Of a stretch of DNA of 10,153 nt, positions 1-7,628 are shown piece after piece (the stretch's first letter is position 1; every line of letters starts with the position of its first letter). The stretch is taken from assembly GCA_938092195.1 (NCBI GenBank), contig CALKHD010000202.1, forward strand, positions 1-10,153, written 5' to 3'. The notes below the pieces were generated by a model. It worked only from the letters and a program-made list of their open reading frames with translations, had not been told where the DNA came from and made no database searches. The DNA is from an uncultured Flavobacteriales bacterium (GTDB taxonomy: Bacteria; Bacteroidota; Bacteroidia; Flavobacteriales_D; Sanyastnellaceae). Position numbers and translations under genes: made by a program.

Positions 1-2
1 TG

Positions 3-1415
3 TCGCCACCTGCACCATTTTGGAAGAGCAACATCTTCCGCATGGCCATGGCCGCGATCATCGCCGCGGGGGTGGTCATTGGTTTGACCGTTCGCCAAGG
101 CGCCAACACTGTCCCCTCTGTTGCCGCACCGGAAACCGAACAGCCCACCGAAAATGGTGAGCCCTTGGATAAGTCCAGTCCCATAGAGTCCCCCGGAGTC
201 CCGAGCCAAGCAGGAGCGGCCGCCGCGGCAGAGGCCCCTGTTGAAACAGCAACGTTGAGTAACGCCAAGGACGAGACAACCACTGAAATCGACATCGAGT
301 CGGCCACGGCAGCAGCGGAAAACTTGAATGCCCCCTCCTTGGATGCGGACAGCGAGCGGACAAATTCCAACCTCAATCCCGCCCCTTCGCAGGCCAAACT
401 TGAGGTCGCTGCCGCGACGGGGTCCTCGCCTGACCTCCCCGAGGCCAGTCCGATGTTGACCGACCCGGTGGTTTCAATTCCCCTCAATGTCCATCCTGTT
501 GTCACAGAAGACAAAGCCACCACCGACGAGCCAAGCCGTGCATCGCTGCGCACACTGGCCTTGAAGGGCGCGCAGCCCATCAACGCCCGTCCAATGGACC
601 CGCGTCCCTTCAGTTTGAGCACCGAGGTGCCAGAACGCAAAGAGTTCGCCATCCGGGCATTTGCCGGGCCGACTTGGAGCCATTTTTCTGTCACAGACAA
701 TCCGGGACAAAGCGATCACTTCTTCGCAGACCACAGCGCTGGAGGGGGTCTCATGTTGGAATTCGATGGCCACCGACCTTGGTCCATCGGCCTGGCCTGG
801 TGCGACTATGTCCACAACTTGCAATACACCGAGACCAGTGAGGCTCCCATTTCTTCATTTGGTGTGGTGAGCGTGGTCGTCGACATCCAGACTGGCGACA
901 CCCTCTCTGTGACGGAAGGGCAGGTTCAAGGCGTGGAAGAGCGGGTCCGAACCGTTGACCGCCACAACCGGTTTCAGGCTTTCGCCATTCCCATCGAGTG
1001 GCGAAAGGTCAAAAGCCTCAACCGATTGCAGTTCGGTGTGGGTGTTGGGGCGACGCTTCAAATCCGAAGTGGTGCCCGGGGCAGCGTCATCAACCCAGAG
1101 GGGCAGATCGTCCGCTATTCTGACCAAAACCTTTCGCGCGGCCGCCTGGCCGTGGTGCCCACTGGTAGGTTGTTTGCGGGCCTGCGGTTTGCGCCCGCTT
1201 GGAGGTTGGATGCGGGTGTTGCTGCAGGCGTCCAACGCCACGCAAGCCGATCAAACACCGATGCTCCCGTCACCGATGGGCCATCGTGGCAGGGTCGGTT
1301 GATCCATGGCCAAATTCAGGTAGGCCTGACCCGGTTGATTTCGCGCATCAAGAATGAAGGCGCAGGTCCATCCAAGCTTGCCGGACTGGCGCTCTTTAGA
1401 CGAAGTCTTGACTAG
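3..1415 (+). CDS. Membrane-anchored outer-membrane beta-barrel-like protein (5' end missing)
   Basis: This is a partial gene: the frame is open to the left edge, with 13 sense codons (ending W-K-S-N-I-F-R) before the first ATG at 42, so that ATG is probably not the true start. Numbering from that ATG, residues 1-17 form one hydrophobic helix. Residues about 18-200 are low-complexity and rich in Pro, Ala, Glu, Ser and Thr, probably a disordered periplasmic linker. Residues about 202-440 alternate polar and hydrophobic positions with many aromatic and Gly residues, as in a small PorT/OmpA-like beta-barrel of about eight strands. Similar proteins in Bacteroidota (short cytoplasmic tail, helix, linker, barrel) often sit beside an ECF sigma factor gene; the same is inferred here but lies outside the window. 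Function is unknown. The barrel assignment rests on pattern, not a named motif. The gene ends seven bases before the stop codon of the convergent hydrolase gene. Confidence 0.72.
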   Translation, partial: SPPAPFWKSNIFRMAMAAIIAAGVVIGLTVRQGANTVPSVAAPETEQPTENGEPLDKSSPIESPGVPSQAGAAAAAEAPVETATLSNAKDETTTEIDIESATAAAENLNAPSLDADSERTNSNLNPAPSQAKLEVAAATGSSPDLPEASPMLTDPVVSIPLNVHPVVTEDKATTDEPSRASLRTLALKGAQPINARPMDPRPFSLSTEVPERKEFAIRAFAGPTWSHFSVTDNPGQSDHFFADHSAGGGLMLEFDGHRPWSIGLAWCDYVHNLQYTETSEAPISSFGVVSVVVDIQTGDTLSVTEGQVQGVEERVRTVDRHNRFQAFAIPIEWRKVKSLNRLQFGVGVGATLQIRSGARGSVINPEGQIVRYSDQNLSRGRLAVVPTGRLFAGLRFAPAWRLDAGVAAGVQRHASRSNTDAPVTDGPSWQGRLIHGQIQVGLTRLISRIKNEGAGPSKLAGLALFRRSLD

Positions 1416-1421
1416 GGGGGG

Positions 1422-2696
1422 TCAGTTCCATAGCAAAGCGCCAAAAGGGGCGCTGGTGGGGTCGTCCTGAAGGCCATAGGTCTGCTTCATCAAAACAGTG
1501 ATCTCCCGGGTGATGGGGTCGGCAAAGTATTGGGTGTTGAAGTACCCACTCCAGAAAAAGCGCCCCACGCCTGGATCGCTGTGTTTGACACCAAAGGCCA
1601 ACCCCTGTTGCCAAGGCCCATCCAGAAGCCCTGGAGCGTGATCGGCCATGATGGTGTCGATGGTGGCCTCTTGCAGCAAACGGCCATGGGGCCCCATCCC
1701 ACGGTCCAAGTGCATTTGAAGAAAGCGGGCATAATCCGCAGCTGTGCTGGTGAGTCCAGCACCGCCTGAGCAAAGCGGCCACTCAGGGTGTTCCGGAAAG
1801 TCAATGCTGTAGGAGGGGTGGGTGTGCATCTTCCAGCCTTGAGCTGAGTCCGCAGGCTCCAAAACATTGGCCAAGCGGCCTCGGTCAGCTTTGGGTACCA
1901 CAAAATGGGTGTCAAACATCCCCAGAGGACGGAACAGTTCCTCCTGAAGAAACTCAGCATAGGAACGGCCAGAAGCCACTTCCATCACCGCCACCAAAAC
2001 ATCGAGACCCAAGCTGTAATTCCATTCTGCACCCGGGGTGTGGATCAACGCAAGGCCCGCCAGTTTTTGCGCGTTTTGGAGCGTGGTCCGTCCATCGCGA
2101 GGAAACAGGTCCACGGCATCGGAGCGGGCATACAGTTTTTCGAACCGGGGGTCGCCAATCTCTCCATACGGAATCCCATTGGTGTGGGTCATGAGGTGAC
2201 GAATGGTGACGGGATTGTTGCTGGGCAAGGTGGTAAACGTGGTGTCGGCCTGCACCGAGTCGAGGAGCCCCAGGGTGGCAAATTCAGGGATGTATTTGGA
2301 TACGGGGTCATCCAAATCCAGGAGTCCCTGCTCCCACAACAGCATGGCAGCTGTGGCCGTGATGGCTTTCGATTGGGAGCAAATTCTAAACAGTGTGGAC
2401 GTGTCCATTTTACGCCCAGTCAGCGGGTCGGCTTCTCCGTAAGCACGGTGAAGCACCACTTGGCCATTTCGGGCGGTCAAGAGCACCGCCCCAGGGATCG
2501 CACCATTGGCCACTGAAACTTCCAATGTGCTGTCCAACGCGTGCCAGCGGCCAGATTGCGCCGGCTGACTGGTCATGTTCAAGCCATTCGCATGGGAGGG
2601 TGTTGGAGTTTGACACCCGGTTAGGCCAACCAGTCCAAGAACAAATACAGGGAGCAAAAACCGAAGGGAGGGACAGGAAAAAAGAGGCATTGTCAT
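1422..2696 (-). CDS. Lipoprotein serine hydrolase, class C beta-lactamase/esterase family
   Basis: This is a 424-residue exported hydrolase of the beta-lactamase-related family (AmpC, DD-peptidase and EstB-like esterases). The N-terminus is a lipoprotein signal: a hydrophobic core followed by the lipobox L-T-G-C, with Cys28 the predicted lipidated residue. The catalytic S-x-x-K motif is S107-Q-S-K110. The second motif is Y227-S228 in a W-N-Y-S-L-G context, as in esterase-like members. S-G-G-A-G-L-T-S-T at 310-318 followed by D-Y-A-R-F is typical of the family, and near the C-terminus W382-S-G replaces the K-T-G or H-x-G triad of true beta-lactamases. Hydrolysis of small esters or peptide/amide substrates at the cell envelope is therefore more likely than antibiotic resistance; the substrate cannot be read from sequence. 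The ATG at 2696 is used; a second ATG two codons later (2690) is equally possible and keeps the signal peptide. No Shine-Dalgarno sequence is visible. Confidence 0.93.
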   Translation of the reverse strand: MTMPLFSCPSLRFLLPVFVLGLVGLTGCQTPTPSHANGLNMTSQPAQSGRWHALDSTLEVSVANGAIPGAVLLTARNGQVVLHRAYGEADPLTGRKMDTSTLFRICSQSKAITATAAMLLWEQGLLDLDDPVSKYIPEFATLGLLDSVQADTTFTTLPSNNPVTIRHLMTHTNGIPYGEIGDPRFEKLYARSDAVDLFPRDGRTTLQNAQKLAGLALIHTPGAEWNYSLGLDVLVAVMEVASGRSYAEFLQEELFRPLGMFDTHFVVPKADRGRLANVLEPADSAQGWKMHTHPSYSIDFPEHPEWPLCSGGAGLTSTAADYARFLQMHLDRGMGPHGRLLQEATIDTIMADHAPGLLDGPWQQGLAFGVKHSDPGVGRFFWSGYFNTQYFADPITREITVLMKQTYGLQDDPTSAPFGALLWN

Positions 2697-2773
2697 TGGC
2701 GGTCAAAGTTGGTCGAAGACGTAATCTATGGCACATTGCCGTTGTCTGCTTCCGGACCTTGACGCATCTTGGC
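2697..2773. promoter_or_regulatory. Divergent intergenic region between hydrolase and MscS genes
   Basis: About 77 bases separate the hydrolase start on the minus strand from the preferred channel start on the plus strand, so promoters for both genes are expected here or just inside the genes. An AT-richer patch at 2722-2729 (TAATCTAT; on the minus strand TAGATTAC at 2728-2721) partly resembles the Bacteroidota -7 element TAnnTTTG on either strand, but neither direction has a well-placed TTTG partner. The promoter role is inferred from gene orientation, not from a clear motif. No operator-like repeat was noticed. Confidence 0.35.
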
Positions 2774-3643
2774 GTGACCTTCAACGTTGAATCCCAAACC
2801 GACTTCATTTTGAACGAATTCCTCTCCACTTCCATCACCCTCGGTCATCACACCATCACAGTTTTCGATCTGGTGGAGGTGGTGGTGGTGATTCTGATGT
2901 CTCGGATCATTTTGGGTTTGCTGCGCAGGGCACTCAGGCGCGCTGAGCGCTTTTCCACTTTGGATGAGGGCAAACGTTTTATTGTTCACCGGATGGTGTC
3001 GTCCGTGGTTTGGACCATGGCCACCTTAACGGTTTTGTCAGTCTTGGGGTTGGATTTGACTGCGGTGTGGGCCGGTTCGGCGGCGCTGATGGTGGGCGTT
3101 GGCATTGGATTACAAGGGTTTTTCAACGATGTGATCAGTGGGTTTGTCCTCATGTTTGAGGGCGGCGTGGCCGTGGGAAATGTGATCGATGTCGACGGAA
3201 AATTGGTCCGCGTCGAGCGCATTGACTTGCGCTCTACGAGGGTGGTGTCGACCGACGGAGAGTTGCTGGTGCTTCCCAATGCCAAGGTGGCTGGAGATGC
3301 CGTGGTGAACATGAGTCAAGGCGAGGCGTCCACGCGAATCAAGGTGAATGTGGGTGTGGCCTATGGCAGTGACGTGGACTTGGTTCAACGGCTTCTGTTG
3401 GAAGCCATGTCTGAACAACCAGAAATGTTGTCTTCTCCGGAGCCTCGTGTGTTTTTTCAGGATTTTGGGGACTCCTCGCTTGACTTCAGCGTCATGGGGT
3501 GGGTGGAGCATCCGTGGGACAGGATGGCCATACTGAGCCGAGTGCGTTCAGCCATCGATGCCAAGTTCCGCTCTTCCGGGGTGGAGATTCCGTTCCCGCA
3601 GCGCGATGTGCATATGCAGGAAAAAGGGCCTTTCAAGGTCTGA
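2774..3643 (+). CDS. MscS-family mechanosensitive channel
   Basis: This encodes a small-conductance mechanosensitive channel of about 289 residues, close to the 286 of E. coli MscS. Such channels open under membrane tension and release solutes during hypo-osmotic shock. Counting from the GTG at 2774, the helices are TM1 at about 28-50, TM2 at about 73-92 and pore-lining TM3 at about 95-128. TM3 is rich in Gly and Ala and runs into G-L-Q-G-F-F-N-D, the family's signature pore end. The beta domain follows, with D-V-D-G-K, S-T-D-G-E and V-L-P-N-A-K, matching the R-T-A-D-G-K and I-P-N-G-K blocks of MscS, and then an alpha/beta C-terminal domain. The start is uncertain. No in-frame ATG lies between the divergent hydrolase start and one inside TM1 (2897), so GTG 2774 or TTG 2759 is likely. 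The frame stays open upstream to 2393, but that stretch lies antisense to the hydrolase signal peptide and does not look like protein. Confidence 0.9.
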   Translation: MTFNVESQTDFILNEFLSTSITLGHHTITVFDLVEVVVVILMSRIILGLLRRALRRAERFSTLDEGKRFIVHRMVSSVVWTMATLTVLSVLGLDLTAVWAGSAALMVGVGIGLQGFFNDVISGFVLMFEGGVAVGNVIDVDGKLVRVERIDLRSTRVVSTDGELLVLPNAKVAGDAVVNMSQGEASTRIKVNVGVAYGSDVDLVQRLLLEAMSEQPEMLSSPEPRVFFQDFGDSSLDFSVMGWVEHPWDRMAILSRVRSAIDAKFRSSGVEIPFPQRDVHMQEKGPFKV

Positions 3644-3748
3644 GTCCCTTGTCATCCGCAATGGACTGCATGCGTTCGGCACTGATGAAGCCAAGAAAGC
3701 GCAAGCTTCGGTGATGAGTCCTTTTTCATGTCGAGGTTTGCAACCTGA

Positions 3749-6013
3749 ATGTCAGACGCACATTGGAAGAAATGCGGGGTGAATGTTCGCAGGGTTGCGT
3801 TGTCTTTGTTGACCGCGGCATGGGGGGTCTCCTCACCCTTGATTTGGGCACAATGTGACATCCAAGTCCAGTCGCAAGGAGGGGCGGTTCCAGGGGCAGT
3901 CGTCTGGTCTGGTGGCCAACCTGTGGGAATGACCAACAGCCAAGGTTTGTTCAGTTGGACGCCAGATTCTACGGATGGATCCGCGGTGCAAATGCTGCGT
4001 GTGCGGGCTGTTGGATATGAAGAGGTTGGATTTGAATCCACCTGTGAATCCAGCCAGTTGATCCGTTGCGAACTCAAGAATTTGGCTGTGGCTTTGGGTG
4101 GGGCGACCGTTGTCGGCAGTTTGACCCCCATGAGTGTGAAGGCCAGTCCCATCAGAACCCAAGTGGTGTCGGGTGAATCGCTGCGCTCACTCAAGGCCCA
4201 AGACGTGGCAGAAGCGCTGGATTTCACCAATGGAGTTCGGGAGACGGTGGCATGTGGTGTTTGTGGAACCAACGACCTGCACATCAATGGATTAGAAGGG
4301 GTGTACACCTTGGTTTTGCTCGATGGAATCCCGTTGCTCGGAGGCTTGGCCTCGGCCTATGCGTTGGACGGAATTCCGCTGAGCATGGTCCAGCAAGTCG
4401 AAGTGGTGCAAGGGCCAGCGAGTGCTCGGTTTGGCAGCCAGGCTGTGGGCGGAGTGGTGAACGTGGTGCTCGCCCCTTTGATACCTGGCAGGTCTGCTGC
4501 GAATGTTCGTTTGGACAGCCATTCTCGCTTTCAGGCCTCGGCTTCGGCCACATTTGGAAGACCTGATGCGGCTTGGCAACTGGGGCTGGATGCATTGAAT
4601 TTTGAGAGGCGATTGGATGGCAATGGCGACGGATTCACCGATGCGCCAACCTTGCAAAGAGGGGTGGCTACGCTCCGGCATCAGCGGCGGGGAGATCAGC
4701 GAGCTGTTCGCTTGACAGGACGTCTGTTTGCCGAGGAAAGGTTCGGCGGAGAGCTGGACTTTGAAGAACGCGATCGAGGCACCACCAGCAGCTACGGTGA
4801 ACGCGTCGACTTGCTGCGTTCAGAATGGGTGTTTGGATCGCGCCCGGTCTCGGGAAAGGGCTGGACCTACCAGGGCGGTGCGGCATACCACCGTCAGGCC
4901 AGCACCTATGGCCTGGCCTCCTTCAACGCCGAAGAATTCACGGCCAGCCTCGATGCCTACCACAGCGGTTGGAGTTGGCGCGACCACCGAAGGGTTACCG
5001 GTGGTGCCAGCTTGCTTTGGGACGTCTACCAAGATGAGACCCCGGTGGACTCCGACATGAATGTCTGGATCCCCTCCGTTTTTGCTGAATACAGTGGCGA
5101 GTCCAAGAGCGAGGCAGGGCAGGCTCAGTGGTCTTGGATTCATGGTTTGCGCATCGAAAAGCCATCGGACAGGGCCCCGGTTTTGGCCCCTCGGGTCAAT
5201 GTGAAGTGGTCCCGCAACAACTCAGATGTTCGATTGAACCTGGGCCGGGGATACCGCCGGGTTCATTTGTTCACCGAAGAGCACGCAGCCTTGGATGGGT
5301 CGCGCACCGTGGTTCAGCCCGAGGAAGGCCTGGACCCCGAATCGAGCTGGAATGCCCACTTGAGTGCATCCAAAGAATTTGGGAATGACCGTTGGACCGC
5401 CTCGGCTTCCATTTATGGATTTGCCACCTTGTTCACAGACCGGATTTACGCCGATTTTGACAGCGTTCCGGACGCCATTCTGTATCGAAACATCCAAGGG
5501 GTGGGGCTGTCTCGAGGGGTGGGAAGTGATGTTTGGTTGACTGGACTTGGTTGGCGCCTCAACCTGGGTGCGACCCTCCTCCAAAGCGAAATATTTGAAG
5601 GGTCATCGGATGGTTGGTTCCAAACCATGCAGGGTCCTGGCGAGGTTCAGCCTTTCGCCCCTTCGCTCACCACAACCTTGGCCATCGGCCATGACCACAA
5701 AGGGTGGGGCTGGAACTTGAATGCCCAAACTGTCGGTGTGATGAGGTTGCCCAACAATGAAGAACTGGGCGATCAAAGTGACCCTTATGCTTTGGTCCAT
5801 GCTTCGGTTTTTCGGCGTTTCGGAGCGAACACCTTGCAAAGTCCTTTTGGCCGGCACACGGTCACCATGGGGGTGCGGAACCTGACCAATTCGACCCAGG
5901 CGGCCCCGTTGGTGGGCCCCAGCGATCCTTTTGGAGAAAACTTTGATGCATCTCGCATCTATGGTCCCATGGAGCAAAGGCGCATTTTTCTGGAGTGGTC
6001 ATGCTCATTCTGA
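3749..6013 (+). CDS. TonB-dependent outer-membrane receptor with carboxypeptidase-regulatory-like N-domain
   Basis: This is a 754-residue outer-membrane active transporter powered by TonB-ExbB-ExbD. Residues 1-35 are a Sec signal peptide (basic start, hydrophobic core, cleavage near A34-Q35). Residues about 36-115 form a CarboxypepD_reg-like beta-sandwich typical of Bacteroidota receptors. The plug covers about 125-240, with G-L-E-G-V-Y-T-L-V-L-L-D-G-I-P at 181-195 and Q-G-P-A-S-A-R-F-G-S at 221-230. The remainder is a 22-strand-type barrel ending in S-C-S-F, with the C-terminal aromatic residue expected for BAM recognition. Two local features stand out: a C169-x-x-C172 pair in the plug and a D-x-N-x-D-G-x-x-D sequence at 290-298 that resembles a calcium loop. 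The substrate (siderophore, cobalamin, metal complex or other) cannot be assigned, and no SusD partner is adjacent. GTG at 3779 (residue 11) is an alternative start that still leaves a good signal peptide. The 105 bases upstream, after the channel gene, show no clear promoter or terminator. The phospholipase-like gene follows after 27 bases. Confidence 0.93.
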   Translation: MSDAHWKKCGVNVRRVALSLLTAAWGVSSPLIWAQCDIQVQSQGGAVPGAVVWSGGQPVGMTNSQGLFSWTPDSTDGSAVQMLRVRAVGYEEVGFESTCESSQLIRCELKNLAVALGGATVVGSLTPMSVKASPIRTQVVSGESLRSLKAQDVAEALDFTNGVRETVACGVCGTNDLHINGLEGVYTLVLLDGIPLLGGLASAYALDGIPLSMVQQVEVVQGPASARFGSQAVGGVVNVVLAPLIPGRSAANVRLDSHSRFQASASATFGRPDAAWQLGLDALNFERRLDGNGDGFTDAPTLQRGVATLRHQRRGDQRAVRLTGRLFAEERFGGELDFEERDRGTTSSYGERVDLLRSEWVFGSRPVSGKGWTYQGGAAYHRQASTYGLASFNAEEFTASLDAYHSGWSWRDHRRVTGGASLLWDVYQDETPVDSDMNVWIPSVFAEYSGESKSEAGQAQWSWIHGLRIEKPSDRAPVLAPRVNVKWSRNNSDVRLNLGRGYRRVHLFTEEHAALDGSRTVVQPEEGLDPESSWNAHLSASKEFGNDRWTASASIYGFATLFTDRIYADFDSVPDAILYRNIQGVGLSRGVGSDVWLTGLGWRLNLGATLLQSEIFEGSSDGWFQTMQGPGEVQPFAPSLTTTLAIGHDHKGWGWNLNAQTVGVMRLPNNEELGDQSDPYALVHASVFRRFGANTLQSPFGRHTVTMGVRNLTNSTQAAPLVGPSDPFGENFDASRIYGPMEQRRIFLEWSCSF

Positions 6014-6040
6014 AGCGCAGATGGACGCTACCTTGACTCC

Positions 6041-7567
6041 ATGAACAAGTGGGTGATTCCTTTTCTGATCTTGGGCAGTGTTGGGTGCAGCCAAGGATCT
6101 CTGGAGGACAGGTTGTCTGCTTATGCAGGACCAAAAGCGCCCTGTGATGTGCCTTTGGAAGTCGACGTAACATCGGGGATTGAATCGCAGATGTTGTCGG
6201 CCGGAATCCAAGACAGTACCGCCACCTGGGCCTACGTTTTGGAAGAGGGAGAGGAGGCCGTTTTTGCCAGGGCATGGTTGGGTCAAAATGCCACGAGGTC
6301 CATTGACATTCAGTACTTCATCTTCTCCATGGACAACGTGGGGATCATCGCATTGGACCACATCCTCCACGCTGCAAATCGAGGCGTTCAAGTCCGCATG
6401 TTGGTGGATGATTTCATGTTGGATGTGTCGGCTGAAGACGTGGTGGCATTGAATGCCCACCCCAACATTTCCATCCGTGTATACAACCCGAACGAGGGCA
6501 AAAACACCTTCGAAAAGGTGCGGCAAGCGGTGACTGATTTTCAAGGCTTCAACCAAAGGATGCACAACAAAACCTTTGTCGTGGACGGTCAAGTGGCCAT
6601 CACCGGTGGCAGGAACATGGCCGATGAGTATTTCGATTACGACCAAGACTACAATTTTCGAGATCGAGACGTCTTGCTTTTGGGGCAGGGTGCAAAGGAC
6701 ATTCAGGCGTCTTTTGAGACGTTTTGGGCCCACCCTCTGGCCGTGAGCTTTGAGCTGGACAGCAGCATGAGCGTTGAACCCCAGCTCCTTTACGACCAGA
6801 TCCATGCTTATGCCTGTGACACTGCCAATTTTTGGCCAGAAATCCGAGCGCTCATCGACGGCATACCCGAGGCGATTCCCCGGTTGATTGAGGCCGGCCG
6901 GTTGCATCGTTTGGAGGGGGTGCGCTTTGTTTCTGACCGACCTGGCAAGAACAGCACTTCGGGTTTTTCTGGCGGGGGTGCGAGTACAGATGTCCTGTTG
7001 AAGTTGGTGTCAGAAGCCCAGACATCGGTGACCATTCAGAGTCCATACCTGGTCCTCACCGAGCTTGGTTTGGGGCTTTTCGCGGATGCTGTTTCCCGGG
7101 GTGTGGAGGTGAAGATTCTCACCAACAGCCTGTGCTCCACTGACAATTTGGAGGCGTTCAATGGATATCAGCGGATTCGAGAAACCCTGGTTGGTTCTGG
7201 GGTACAGGTTTATGAATACCGGCCAGACGCAGAGATTCGAAAGGCCCTGATCACCGCCGAGAAGCAGAAGAGGGCGGGGTATGTTCCCACCTTTGGCTTG
7301 CATGCCAAGTCCATGGTGGTGGACCACCGAGAAGTGGTCATCGGGACGTTCAACTTGGACCCGCGGAGTGCCAATCTCAACACCGAATGTGTGGCCATCA
7401 TGTCGTCCCTAGACATGGCGGCTCAGGTGGAGGAACTCATGTTCGAGGAGTTGCTTCCAGCCAATGCATGGCCTGCCACCTTGGCGGGCAATCCAGACCA
7501 CCATGCCGGATGGTCCAAGCGCTTCCAAACGTGGCTGAGGGGGGTGGTTCCCGCCTCACTTCTGTGA
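6041..7567 (+). CDS. Phospholipase D / cardiolipin synthase-like protein (ClsC-like), probable lipoprotein
   Basis: This 508-residue member of the phospholipase D superfamily has two HKD half-sites. The first is H175-N-K177 with D182, followed by G189-G190-R-N. The second is H421-A-K423 with D428, followed by an R-S-x-x-x-N-T-E block at 442-449. The D-E-Y-F block just after HKD1 also occurs in ClsC (YmdC)-type cardiolipin synthases, so transfer of a phosphatidyl group between phospholipids, or hydrolysis, via a phospho-histidine intermediate is the best guess. Nuclease activity, seen in some relatives, is less likely at this length. The N-terminus is a short hydrophobic segment ending S-V-G-C with Cys16, a slightly degenerate lipobox with Ser at -3. 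This suggests export and lipid anchoring, unlike the multi-span N-terminus of ClsA-type enzymes. It starts 27 bases after the receptor gene, so co-transcription is plausible. Family assignment is firm; exact reaction and lipidation are inferred. Confidence 0.9.
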   Translation: MNKWVIPFLILGSVGCSQGSLEDRLSAYAGPKAPCDVPLEVDVTSGIESQMLSAGIQDSTATWAYVLEEGEEAVFARAWLGQNATRSIDIQYFIFSMDNVGIIALDHILHAANRGVQVRMLVDDFMLDVSAEDVVALNAHPNISIRVYNPNEGKNTFEKVRQAVTDFQGFNQRMHNKTFVVDGQVAITGGRNMADEYFDYDQDYNFRDRDVLLLGQGAKDIQASFETFWAHPLAVSFELDSSMSVEPQLLYDQIHAYACDTANFWPEIRALIDGIPEAIPRLIEAGRLHRLEGVRFVSDRPGKNSTSGFSGGGASTDVLLKLVSEAQTSVTIQSPYLVLTELGLGLFADAVSRGVEVKILTNSLCSTDNLEAFNGYQRIRETLVGSGVQVYEYRPDAEIRKALITAEKQKRAGYVPTFGLHAKSMVVDHREVVIGTFNLDPRSANLNTECVAIMSSLDMAAQVEELMFEELLPANAWPATLAGNPDHHAGWSKRFQTWLRGVVPASLL

Positions 7568-7628
7568 TTGGATGGAGGTGTTTTTGGGTACGCAAGGTGA
7601 CCAACATTTGCCGCTGTAATTTCCGGCC

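Noticed and set aside
1905..2516. 203-residue plus-strand frame opposite the hydrolase
   Set aside because: It lies wholly inside a gene with clear catalytic motifs on the other strand, and its translation looks like non-protein sequence.
2393..2758. Upstream extension of the MscS frame to an ATG at 2393
   Set aside because: It overlaps the hydrolase start and signal peptide by about 300 bases, lacks protein-like composition and would give the channel an unrelated N-terminal tail.
2873..2890. GGT-rich short repeat
   Set aside because: It encodes the valine-rich first membrane helix of the MscS channel; no repeat function is needed to explain it.
3644..3748. Possible riboswitch or terminator between the channel and the TonB receptor
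   Set aside because: Only 4-5 bp stems with long loops and no T-run were found. The gap is too short for a cobalamin riboswitch, and no conserved box was seen.
6005..6907. 300-residue open frame on the minus strand opposite the phospholipase D gene
   Set aside because: The plus strand carries two intact HKD motifs and a signal sequence here. The antisense frame has no recognisable domain and reflects high GC content.
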